Part shown: in pieces, positions 1 through 10,377 of the stretch | Layout: each line of letters opens with the position of its first letter | Numbering within the stretch: position 1 is the stretch's first letter | From: Phragmites australis | Lineage: Eukaryota; Streptophyta; Magnoliopsida; Poales; Poaceae | NCBI RefSeq assembly: GCF_958298935.1 | Contig: NC_084924.1 | Span: forward strand, 26,881,819-26,945,818 | Length of the DNA stretch: 64,000 nucleotides | Direction: 5' to 3' | Notes under the pieces: model-generated | Told to the model about the DNA's origin: nothing | Database searches by the model: none | The model's input: only the letters and a program-made list of their open reading frames with translations | Made by a program: the position numbers and the translations under genes

Positions 1-417
1 TCCACCACGCAATCCTGCATAGCAACTAGTCCTTTAGGATTGATGACCTCTGAAATCGGTGTGATGTTGTCTTCAATGTCCATTTTTCTTATTGAAGTCA
101 TCATTATGGGAAATAATTGGAAAAAGGAACCTCAAAAACAAGACAATACAACACGTTAGGGTACCATCATAAGCAACTCGATGGGTACCAGAGCTATAGA
201 AGAAGAGCCCTATACATGAAAAATTGCATTCAAATCCATTCTTTCTCATAACTTGAGAATATGTACAGCGCAGAACAGAAAAAATAGTTCAAGTAATTGA
301 ATAAATTACCAAAAGTTTGGATTTCTGCTCCAGCTTTCTTAATAGGTTCTCCTAATGGGCTATACTCATCGCTTCGCACCTTGGCTGCCTCTTCCTATTA
401 TTCACAGAAAAAAAGGA

Positions 418-489
418 AGGTTGATGCACACTATGATGTGTACTAGACCCGACATTAGTTATGCTGTGAGTTTGGTTAGCCGATTTCAA
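418..489 (+). mobile_element. Copia reverse transcriptase/RNase H scrap
   Basis: In one frame this reads LMHTMMCTRPDISYAVSLVS, matching the conserved block after the copia reverse transcriptase (usually L-M-Y-x-x-x-C-T-R-P-D-I-x-x-A-V-x-x-x-S-R). Only about 24 codons are recognisable and both flanks are unrelated, so this is a dead fragment. Such scraps are known in grass mitochondrial genomes, which fits the organelle-like setting. Confidence 0.6.
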
Positions 490-1337
490 TTTTCGGAGGC
501 ATAAGGCCGGTAAGTCCAGTGTGCTAAAAAGAAGGCCGTTGATCAAGGGAATTGACATTGCGACTCCTAAGGAAGAGGAGCCCATCCAAGCGTGGTTTTA
601 TATTAGACATAAGGCAACCTCCCTTTCTAATTCGACCCAGAAGTCGCCCTATAGACAGCGCCCACCGAAACGAACAGATATTTTCCAGTACTTGTCTTTT
701 TTCTGCTTTTTCATGGCATCAAAGCTACGCGAGGGAAAGCTATGCTACCCCACTCTGCCGCAAAAGGGGGCGGCTTTCTTCTTCCCCAAAATGACAGTTC
801 CACCATCAGGGCCCAGCATGCAGCAGAATTCTGTGGAGAGGCTGCGTTTTACACTAAATGATGCAAAGTTCCACTCTTTACCCTACCCCTGTATTAATGA
901 AAGAATTGAATTTTCTACTTTAACCTTGCGAACACCCACTCCAAACAGGGAGGACGCTATGCTACAGGCAGGATAGGGGTACCGGGCTTCGTACTTGCTT
1001 GCATCCCTGCCTAGATCCTCTTGACTGGTTGGATTCTTCCTTTAAAATAAAAGAGGATCTAGCCCTGGAAATTACGCCAGCATTCTCACCAGCCAAATGG
1101 GAAGTGAAATTCCCAGATGTAGCGAACCTGAACATTGTTGATGCCACATTATTGTATCCTTCTTCCCCACCCGAGACACCCCCCTTGGGTGAGGAGATCA
1201 CTTAGCATTGGTCAATTCCCTCGCTCTAGCCTAGCCTACTTCGAAAAACCGAAAACCCTCTCTAAGGTGGAGCTTAGTTGAAGCTGTCATTAAAAGAAAA
1301 AATGGGAATCAAAATCCACTTTTAGGGATATAGATGA

Positions 1338-1441
1338 ACCCCGAAGGAGCCTTCCGGTATAGCGTTGCATCGGCCACTTTTGCAGGATGGTCTCCCCATG
1401 GGAGCCATCCAGTGGGTTCTTCCTGCTAGCAAAAGAAGATG
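1338..1441 (+). repeat. 104-bp direct repeat, copy 1
   Basis: This segment recurs at 4454-4558 in the same orientation with few differences; the last ~65 bp, from the ACTTTTGCAGGATGG block to AAAAGAAGATG, are nearly identical. Dispersed short direct repeats are typical of plant mitochondrial DNA. No function is assigned. Confidence 0.75.
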
Positions 1442-3359
1442 CCTAGTCTTTGATGTTGCTTTCCTGGCTTTCAATTCCTATTCGTCTGATGTGTTGATGC
1501 TTGAGAAGAAGCTTTGGCACGGACACCTTACTTTCTTTCGCATAGGGCTTTAACAGATAAACTCTTTACATTCTCATACATAGTATAGTAAGAAAAAAGC
1601 CGCTGGTCAAAGGATTCAGTGTTGGCATTCTGCTATAGATTGTATAGAAAATATGTGGGTGACATCCTGGTATTTCAATTGTCCTAGAGCTAGCACATCG
1701 ATACTTGCACCGGGCCCATTCGCAATGGGATCAGGGTTACCGACTGTACGATCCAACTGGGATAGCATAGTGAGGCGACTGGAAACTTGAAAGGCTTACC
1801 ATTGGATCGAAGGCAGAAGAACTTTTAGGATTGGCTAGAGGGGAACTATGAACTACTCCGCTAATCTCATTGGCTGCACAGGAACCCGAAACCCAATTAG
1901 CGCACGGGCTGCCCCCTCAACTCAATCCTGGCGAGTATGCTAACTTGGTCAGGGAGTAGATACCCCAATTTCTTAAATAATGTATTTCTTTTATTCAATT
2001 CACTATGTAACGAAGTTGATAAGCTCACGCAACCCATTCTAGAATATTAGAGTAAGGAGTACCGAACTGCCACTAGTACTAGTACAGCTATCTACGAGCA
2101 GGGTGGGATAGAAGGGTAGTTTCTGAGTTTGAGATGTCTGAGCTTGGAGGTTCCGCTTCTCTAATGTGATAATAAAGCAACAAGCAATTTCTCTCCCGTG
2201 CGCCATTTCCTCCACCCCGGGGAGGGAAGGTTTCCTTTTTTTATGTACTAATCGAGCTTTTTGGAAATTGAAAGGTTATGCAGGTTCAAATGCTTTCTAT
2301 CTATTGGTCGGATCACTCGTTCTGCTTGCTAGCTCGTGGTCAAAGAATTGCTCCTCGTACTCAGTCTCAAGAAAAAAAATTAAGAAAAAGCAAACAAATA
2401 AGAACGGAGAGCTATAAATGCTGAACTGGAAAAATCAAGTAAATATAAGCCCGCCAGGTCCCTCCTTTAGGGGGGAAAGCTCTCGTGCCAATAGAGGAAA
2501 GCCCTCCAACCTTGGATCAAGGGAATCCCTCTGGGGAATCCCGACCTCAATAGAGGGAATCCCTGTCCCATTGTGTGATCAGAATACGCAAGTTAGAACG
2601 TTGTTGAAGCAAACATATAGGTAGAGGTAGCTTAATCACTAAATCAAAGAAGCCAAGGTATCGAAGGAACATAAGGTTTCAAGTCGACAGGAAGAATCCT
2701 GGTATGAGAATAGTAAAAAAGGAAAGTAATGCCTGAAGCGCTCACGTCTAGGACCTGCAGGGTGGTGCCTTACCGCATCGCAGGCGTACGCGCGGTAGCG
2801 TTCATGGTGGTGCTTCAGGATTCCAATGTATTGTGTCCAAGATCAGAACGAGCTTGCCAGCGGACCACTACCGTCCCATTCTTTAGTGAGCTGGAGCGGT
2901 GCCATCTTATCCACGGAAAATGCATCAAGCTATCGCTTCGAGTCAAAGCACTAAAAGAAAAGGACCGGGAAAGGGTAAAAGAAGAGTCGAGATGGATGTC
3001 TGTCTCTACCGCACCATCGAGGACTCCTATCTCTTGATCATTCCACTTTGATACGGCTTATTTAGAGGAAGCTTTCTCTTCGTTCCACTTGCCAAGCACA
3101 CAGGATGACCGAACAAGAAAGAGGTGAGCAAGACAGGACAAGAGACGGTCAACCATAAACTCTCGATATACTTGAGTTGGTATCACAGGTGGTAGATGTC
3201 AGAGCCGGCAACGAACGATACTCTGAAAGCATTAAAAGCATCATTGATGCCCATCCTTGTATTGAAGATTTACTTAATATATGGCTTTTATAACACTCTT
3301 AATGGTAACACTGAACTGTTGATGCGCCTTCTCCAACTTTAGAATTATAGGTAGATGCC

Positions 3360-3770
3360 TTGGCATCGGATGAAGGAGGAGATGCTCCAGGGTCAACATT
3401 TAAACTACTGTTAAGCAAACTGCCTAATCCAGTTACAGAGCATCAGAGACCGACACTTTTTCCCCCATCTCCACCACCAGATCCTCTTCCTCCTAGGTAC
3501 AAAGCCAATGCCTACTGGAAGTACCATCAGACAAAAGGCCAAAAGTGTTTAAGGCTTAAACATGACATCCAAGACCTTATTGATTCAAGGAAAATTGAGC
3601 CACCAAGGGCAAACCGTCCTACCCTCTTTGAAGGAGAATCCACTTCTGAGGGCCAAAGGCGAGCATCCGACATCACCAAAAAGATGGCGAAAGGCTTTCA
3701 GGCACCGCAAATCCAAGAAACTCCCTTCGTTTTAGTGATACTCTTCCTCAAGCAAGGCACATGTAAATAG
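3360..3770 (+). pseudogene. Retrotransposon gag-like remnant
   Basis: An open stretch of 136 codons contains YWKYHQTKGQKCLRLKHDIQD followed by an LIDSRKIEPP-like tail. This resembles the region of plant gypsy gag around the zinc knuckle, where the family pattern is C-x2-H-x-T-K-G-H...C-W-x-L-x-x-x-I-x-D-L-I. Here the first cysteine of the knuckle is replaced (YWKYH) and the glycine-histidine is altered, so nucleic-acid binding by this motif is unlikely. Flanking sequence is not retroelement-like, so this is an isolated scrap. An organelle-resident gag fragment is plausible. The remainder of the reading frame is unrecognised. Confidence 0.4.
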
Positions 3771-4453
3771 ACAACTGGGATAAGGGCTTTCATCCCATAA
3801 AAGAGAAGTGAGTCCGCATGTCAGAAAATGATTTGGAATTGGAATTGGCCATAGAGGAAACTGAAGCCCTAACTCCCCATTCTAACTTTCCGATTCAAAT
3901 ATGACTCCTTTCCACTTTCAACAAATAGAGAAATCTCCGCTAGGCTAGCAGTGGGTAACCAACGTAGTGCCCCATTCATTCCATGACATCCAATCAGTTC
4001 TCCTCGGATTCCAATCCAATCTCCCAATCAGTGATAAATAGATAGTCGGATGAGATCTCGAACCTTTCGATCAGTGGAATCGAGTGGAATTCTTCCTCAC
4101 TCCCATTAGGAAAACCTATGGCACTAAAAAGTCCGAAGAGTGAGAGTGAATGGAAGACTTTGAATGAGCTAAGAGTGTTGTGTAGCCATGATAATTCGTA
4201 AGTAGAGTCACACACGTTAGACGACAATATGCTCTAGTCTTTCAATTCTAGCAATGATATCCCCCGTGCTATTCAAAGGTATTTTAGTGGAATGAACTCA
4301 TCTTAGCCTCGTGTCGGGGAATGCACTAAGTCTGGGAAGTCCCTCAATATGTTAAACTAGAGTCCCCTAGAAAGAGTAACCCACTGGTTATTCTAGAAAT
4401 TCCTTTCGTTAAATGAAAGCTGTAAGCAAAACTCTTAGCTAATCCCAAAGCTA

Positions 4454-4558
4454 ACCCCCAAAGGGGCCTTCCGATATAGCGTCGCGTTGGCCACTTTTGC
4501 AGGATGGTCTCCCCATGGGAGCCATCCAGTGGGTTCTTCCTGCTAGCAAAAGAAGATG
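4454..4558 (+). repeat. 104-bp direct repeat, copy 2
   Basis: Partner of 1338-1441, about 3.1 kb downstream in direct orientation. The left part differs by several substitutions and the right part is nearly identical. No coding role is evident. Confidence 0.75.
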
Positions 4559-5384
4559 TTCCACAACTAGTGCCTTTTTGTCCTTTGAAGCTCAAGTCTT
4601 TAGCCTTGTCTTGCCAGGGAGTGGTTGGGTATAGGGTAATACATTTAAGAAATTATTCCATCAAACGTACTCCCCCTGGATCCGAAAATAGCGACATGAA
4701 CTAAATGTCCCGTCCAAGCCAAAGAACATTTCCTATAAAATCATATAATAGAAAGCTTTGCATACTTGAATCAAGTCAGAATTTGACAAGCCCGTAGGAA
4801 GCGAAATTCCTTGTCGCATAAGTAGCGACCTGCACGAATGGTGTAACGACTGCCCCGCTGTCTCCGACATGGACCTGGTGAAATTGAATTCTCCGTGAAG
4901 ATGCGGAGTACCAACAGCTAGACGGTATGAGCCATTGCAATTTCCCCTGTCGGCTGAGCCATTGCCGACTCACCACACAAAAAAAAGACTTAGCAGCACC
5001 CAAAATAATCTATTTACTTCTAGAAGGACTCAAAGTGAGACCAGAGAGAGAAGAGTTTTCCTGCAAACCATAGCGACTAGCTAGTCTACTCGTCAATTAC
5101 CAATTCAATAAGTGGTTCTTTTTCAAAGAGCAGTTGGGTTAGTTGAGCTTGGTGAAAAAGAAGCGAACAAAGGTACGCTCGCTTGCTGTCTTGTTCTCTA
5201 CCGCAGAATGGGATCGCTCACCAGCTAGGCCCTCTAGAAAAAGTTGGAGCAAGCTTCAATTTTAAGAGAGTAAACAGATTGATACATGTCATGTTTGAAT
5301 TGTATATCCAGCTAACCCCGATGGCAATAATTACCATGATGTCATTTCTACGCATGAACATGCACAGTGATTCGGTCATCGACC

Positions 5385-5437
5385 GGGGGGGGGGGGGGGC
5401 GAGGCATCTAGATCCTATATTGCTTCCCCCCCCCCCC
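5385..5437. repeat. G15 and C12 homopolymer pair (potential hairpin)
   Basis: A run of 15 G (5385-5399) is followed after 26 bases by a run of 12 C (5426-5437). On one strand the two runs can pair as a GC-only stem; the G-run alone could also form a G-rich structure. Run lengths may be affected by sequencing error. Confidence 0.8.
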
Positions 5438-6002
5438 ACTAGTAAAGATTTCAGGTCAGTGTGAGTTACACACTAAGCTGCTTATTACAAAAGGGCTACT
5501 CACTTACTACGATCCAAGGGAGAGAAATTGTTTGTTTATCTTCCCTTTTTTTGAACCATTCTTCTTCTCGATAGCCAGATCCCCGCACTAAAAATCATCC
5601 AGCTTTCTAGAACCTTTCAGAAGGGATAGGACAGCTCACCCTAGCCCCGGGTACGTCGTCTCCAAGGCTTCACACAAAATCTTCACTGACAACATATGCA
5701 TGCTTTTGTAGGGTCAGGCAGAACTATTGTTGCCTTCGGTTCACACGTGAAAGTGCTTCAAAAGGTGTCAGCAGGTGCGTGAAGCCAGAGCCGGCATGTT
5801 CGCCTGCTGGGCCGAGTGTTCGCCCACTTCAGAGTCTTCGCCTTTAGGGAAAAATCCGTGTCCGCCCCAACAAGAAAACGGCTGCGTCTTTGCAGCCTAG
5901 ACACAACAAGTGTGAAAATCTTTAGTCACTAGGCAAGAATGGAAAGAGCTTCTTTACCTGCATCCTTACGAATACAAGAGTGGTTTCTTTTGGGTATAGC
6001 AG

Positions 6003-6188
6003 GGGCGTTCTGTCATTGTTGTGGGTCCTTCACTTTCATTACATCAATGTGGATTACCTCTAGAGATAGCAATAAAGCTTTTTCAGCTATTTGTAATTCG
6101 CGATTTAATCACGAAACGTGCTACTTCTAATGTCAGGATTGCTAAAAGGAAAATTTGGGAAAAGGAACCCATTGTATGGGAAATACTA
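6003..6188 (+). pseudogene. rpoC1: Plastid rpoC1 fragment (RNA polymerase beta' subunit)
   Basis: Reading from the GGG at 6003, the translation contains [20 protein letters not shown], then a block with [13 protein letters not shown] and the sequence [18 protein letters not shown]. This is a conserved internal part of the plastid-encoded RNA polymerase beta' subunit (rpoC1), in the grass form. About 62 codons are present without a stop. Homology stops abruptly at both sides: before 6003 the reading frame is unrelated, and after 6188 the expected QEVMRGHP continuation is missing. It is therefore a transferred fragment with no function. It could have come directly from the plastid, or through the mitochondrion as part of the organelle-like block to its left. 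Confidence 0.85.
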
Positions 6189-6611
6189 GTCTGAATGCAG
6201 TGTGCAACAGGAGGCTGTCGTTGAAGTATATATTGAGATAACGGGAATTATTAGATTCTAGTATTAATAGAATGCATTACTGTATTGAAAGATATTTTGG
6301 AAATTGTGGCATAACCAACTACAACGCTTCGTGCCCTGCTCTTTCTTTTTCTGCACAAAAAAGCCCTTCCTAATTCACTAATTTGTAGGAAGATACTCGA
6401 CTTTTGGATTTGAAAAAAGTTTCAGAAGATATGTCTAAAGTAGACGGTGATTGATAGAACAATTCTTGCTTGTAAGTTCCAGTATGAGTACTGCGCCTAT
6501 GCCTTTTCTGTCTTAATACTTCTTATTGCAATAGGAAGGAGTTCTGTCATCAACACATGGCAATTGTGGGAATTCATGCTATTTAGTTTCAAATCCTTCA
6601 TTGAGACTTTA

Positions 6612-6737
6612 TTATCCCAATCAGTCGATGACGATAACCGACTGGGATAATGCACCATATTATCCCAATCAATTATCGTTATCAATCGATTGGGATAATA
6701 CATTTTCAACCAACTATAATAAATGATTGGGATAATT
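6612..6737. repeat. Tandem hairpin repeat (48-bp period)
   Basis: Two 39-nt palindromic units lie at 6612-6650 and 6660-6698. Each starts TTATCCCAATC and ends in its inverse (GA/C-TTGGGATAA or CGACTGGGATAA). A third right arm (ATGATTGGGATAAT) follows near 6723-6737. The loops contain GATGACGATAA or TTATCGTTATC. This could be the subterminal region of a DNA transposon; no matching ends were identified. Confidence 0.65.
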
Positions 6738-6739
6738 CT

Positions 6740-8370
6740 TTTCACATGCAGTTCTTGGAAACCGACTATGGTTGCTGATTTTGAACCGACTGCAATTTTG
6801 GTTTTTGTAGTAGTCCACCTCTCTCCCCTCCTCTCTCCACCGAAAACCAGATTTAGAGCCATGGATAAAAGAGAACAGAGTAGTGGAGGATGGATAAAAG
6901 AGAACAAAGTGATAGGCTTGTTCGAGCCTCGTGGTAAGTAACAGAAAGGCTAGGTGAGCTCATGTCCCCAAGGATGATGTTGAGAGCTAGGCGGAGAAAT
7001 GAACAAGGGTAAGGTTGCATCGGGTGCACTGTAGAAGAAGAAGTGTAGATCTGTTACTCCATAGGTGACTTATTGGGTGACATGGCATCCATGTGAGTCA
7101 AATGATGCACATGTAGATGCCATGTTAGTGCAAAACCACCTGGTTTTAAAATAAGGGGTAAAGTGGACAGAGTTAATAGTTCAGGGTCCTGTTTCAGACG
7201 ATTTCATGGTTAAGGGTTGTTTTCCAAACCAAGGCCTAAATTGAGGGTTGAAGTGTGGACTTTTTTCTTAGAGCTATTACATAGTTTGGTAAATCTTTTT
7301 TTTTATGAAGGAAGTTGTTGAGTTACAAATTCCTTCAACAAGTTGCTGTCGGCTGCAATTGGCTATGTCAGGCTGGTAGATAAGCATTTGGCTGAACATT
7401 ATAGAGGGGCGCCAAATGAAAACAAGGCTACAGCTATAGAAGTTTCAACTATTTGTATTTACTGAATTATAGCGTGCTGATAGAAGTGTGCCCTGCAATA
7501 TATAAGAGTACACGAGGAGGACACTAGGAATATGAAAAGGACTCTGGAGAATAGGAAAAGGACTCTAATACTCCTAATGTGTCCATGTAGAATGTTGTAT
7601 GACTCTATGTTCCTTGAATATAAAGAAAAGAGGTTATGTTTCTGACTGATGATGCTGTTATATTAGGTTTTCTTTTCCTTGACTAGGGTGTCTTCTGAAA
7701 TATGGTGGCATACTATGTAGCTAATATGCTCTAGAGTTTTATTATTTGACGCTCATGGTGATTTGGGATAGTTTCTTTCTAAGACATCATGACGTAACTT
7801 TCAATTTTTTAGGTTACTGTGAACTTTTCTCAAACTTGTCCAAGTACTTGCTGGGTCTTACCCGTAAGGAGAAGCTTACTTAAACGTAGGTCTTATATAG
7901 CCAAGTATAATCACAAGGTAGCAAAATGGACTAAGTCTACAAGGAGGGGAGATCACACATGGCACCAATCACAAGGAGAGAGAAGTCGGAAGGAGTGAAG
8001 AATGAGCAAGCAATAAAAGATAGAGAGTTTCTGATTCTTTATGTCCCATGTAATCTGAATGTTTGTCTCTAGATATATGTGGAACATCTTGTTTTGTGGA
8101 TTAGAAAAGAAAAAACACATCTTTTTCTTCCATTGTTGAGATGTGTATTATTTGTTGATCATTAAGCTTTGCTCATTTGGTCCTTCATAAATAACTTTCT
8201 AGAGTTTGGTGTATTATTTAGACACTAATTATCCTAGCTTCGTAATTCATAAATAGCTACAACTTGCTGAATATTTCTTAGTTGTGCATTCGAAGGTCTT
8301 CCACTATGTTCGATACATATTTATTTGGGTCGTTTTTGGTGTGGGAGGTAATAAGTTTCATGAGCCGTAG
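6740..8370. other. Intergenic, no gene recognised
   Basis: AT-rich DNA with stops in all frames. The stretch near 6950-7290 has the wording of a degraded MITE, but I could not pair its ends. No RNA gene or conserved coding segment was seen. Confidence 0.5.
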
Positions 8371-8372
8371 TT

Positions 8373-8910
8373 CCTTTTTTTTTAATTACACGGGGCCAGC
8401 TACCCTGGATATTTGACTAAGAATGAGACAAGCGCCCAAGTTCAAACCTGGACAGGCGTGCAGCTCGTTGGCTACCTCTGCCAACCGAGTAGACATTTGG
8501 TCCCCCTCTGGGGAATAAATCCCTGGTGAGACACGCAAGGAACGTTCCTAGGGATTGAACCTGCGTGGGTTGCCTGAACACCGTCGGAGATAGCCACTCG
8601 AGCGTCAGCCTCATGTGCGTCGACGCACCCGCAGCCAGTGGCACTTTGCGTGGATGGAGCAGAGCCATTGGCGAATGACACGGGTAGCCCGCTCTGTCAT
8701 CTGCGGGGAGGCGACGGGTCGTGAACCTACTGAACCAGCTGCAAGAGACAATCGGCAATGCATGACATGAGACCATTCCAACCGCCGCTAACTGGACTTC
8801 ATGTATTTCGGGCGGCTGAAACTCGGCATCAAATAGATCAGCCTAACACTGGCCAGGCGACCCATCACTGAGTGGGTGTGGCCCATGAGCACAAGTACTT
8901 TTTTTCTTTT
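8373..8910 (-). mobile_element. SINE-like retroposon (tentative)
   Basis: Read on the minus strand, a GC-rich body begins near 8905 and ends in a short A-run at + 8373-8382. It contains two segments matching the RNA polymerase III B-box pattern GTTCRANNC: GGTTCAATCCC (minus strand, near 8550) and a GTTCAAACC match on the plus strand near 8440. The minus strand is open for about 119 codons, but the composition is not that of a recognised protein. No clear A-box or target-site duplication was found. A gene-derived or LTR-derived fragment is an alternative. Confidence 0.25.
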
Positions 8911-9315
8911 TTCTTGATTAATTCATTTCTTTTATATCTATCATTTTGTGCCTTTTATATGCATTTAACAATTTAAAAGACTTGATTTAATAATTTGTAA
9001 AACCTAGTGCAATAATTTGGAATATTTATAGTGAACTGTTGAAATAATGTATTGAGAGTAATTTTTCAAAGATATCAAAAAAATATTCAGTGTAGATCTT
9101 TTGTTGCAATAATCGTAAGCACATCATGGTTCAAACAATTTTCAAAACAGATGCACGGTTTCGGAGAAAATACATTTAAATTTCAAATTCAAACTCATCT
9201 TCTCACCCATCCATCCAACCCCAGCCAACCACAAGGCACCACCATGTCCACATGATACAGTCTCTTCCCGTCGAGCGCTCAATGTATAAGGAATACCATC
9301 ACTAACAATCAAGCT

Positions 9316-9337
9316 TGACTGACTGACTGACTGACTG
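9316..9337. repeat. (TGAC)n microsatellite
   Basis: About five and a half TGAC units in a row. The surrounding stretch 8911-10150 otherwise contains no recognised gene. Confidence 0.9.
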
Positions 9338-10157
9338 CCCAGCTTGTGAATAGATTATGCTTGCAACAAGGTTACCTATGTCAGGAAAACGACCCCTTAT
9401 ATCCGAATGTTCGCTCAGAACGCTCCTAGCGCAGGCGCGCTCTATAGCTGTCCCCCATGTACCTCACGCTTTGCTTGTTGCACGCAAGTCTTGGGCTTCA
9501 ATGCAACTTCACTCTGCGCCATAGTTTGAGAGGGTTGGACACCCTATTGAACCGCCTCAATGCTGCAACTTTATGGGTAATCAAAAAATACTTTTGCCTT
9601 GTGTTGTACAAGAATCTAGAGCTTTTGAGTGTTGATTCGTAAATTTCAAGCACATTTCCTGAATTCTCATCTTTAGGGACCAGCGCACAACCTATGAAGT
9701 GGATTCATGCAAGGTGGAACGTGAAGGGGTTAAATCACCTAAAATACTCGAGTTATGGTTTTGGTGGAAGAGCACATCAGCAATGTTTTCTGAGGAGAAA
9801 ACCACACATGTTGCAGAACAGTAATGGATTCCTTCGAAAGCTACTTCACCGTGAAAATGAGTCCTTCTTGATATAGTCCTCTCTGACCCTTTTTTCCCCT
9901 CCTCCAGGTTCTTCCTGTCTTCAATAATTCAATTCGTTGCCGTTGTTTTGCTTTTGGTTAGTGATGTAACCCTAACCACGATATTTGCTGTGGGTGTACA
10001 TATTTTTCATCTGCTACCATATTCCTGACAGCTATTCTGCTGGTATGATGGCGACGGTGATCCGATCACAAGACGAAACATGAAACACCAATCGTTCCAA
10101 CCCGTCAGAAATTTGCCACCTGGGGCATCTCCACGCCCGCCCAGTCTCCACGGGAAC

Positions 10158-10163
10158 AACGTG
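10158..10163 (+). promoter_or_regulatory. T/G-box-like AACGTG motif upstream of JAZ
   Basis: AACGTG lies 215 bp upstream of the JAZ start codon and about 80 bp before a TATA-like element. MYC2-type bHLH factors are known to bind this G-box variant in jasmonate-responsive promoters, and JAZ genes are usually MYC2 targets. A single hexamer is weak evidence by itself. Confidence 0.35.
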
Positions 10164-10241
10164 CTCAAAACATAAACAAAGCAAGAAATGGATGGAGTCC
10201 AACTTGCAGTTGCAGAACCGAAATAAGTTCAGCCCTCTGCA

Positions 10242-10250
10242 TTTATACAC
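10242..10250 (+). promoter_or_regulatory. Putative TATA box of JAZ gene
   Basis: TTTATACAC lies 128-136 bp upstream of the JAZ ATG, leaving room for a 5' untranslated leader of roughly 100 bases. The position is plausible for a plant TATA box; no transcript evidence is available here. Confidence 0.4.
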
Positions 10251-10377
10251 GCCCAGCCACGGAAGCGAAGACCACAGGAAGGGGAAAGGTAAAGGAGAGC
10301 AAAAACAGCAGGAGGCAAAGCGAATTCAAGCAAATTTCTCTTCTGTTTCCGGTGGAGATTTGAGGTGTGCGGGGAAG

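Larger units (their letters stand above)
1..6190. other. Organelle-like DNA insert (probable NUMT/NUPT mosaic)
   Basis: No intact gene is visible. The stretch lacks the terminal inverted repeats and subterminal arrays common in the rest of the window. It has the even, mid-GC texture of grass mitochondrial spacer DNA. It carries scraps of copia and gypsy-like coding sequence, a 104-bp segment present twice, and at its right end a clear plastid rpoC1 fragment. Plant mitochondrial genomes commonly contain both retroelement scraps and plastid pieces, so a mitochondrial insertion into the nucleus is the simplest reading. The part from about 5640 to 5910 looks more like nuclear retroelement DNA, so the block may be a mosaic. 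The mitochondrial origin is an inference; only the rpoC1 piece is firmly recognised. Confidence 0.4.

Noticed and set aside
10192..10377. Upstream in-frame start for the JAZ protein
   Set aside because: The extra residues have no similarity to the JAZ N-terminus, and the TATA-like box lies within them.
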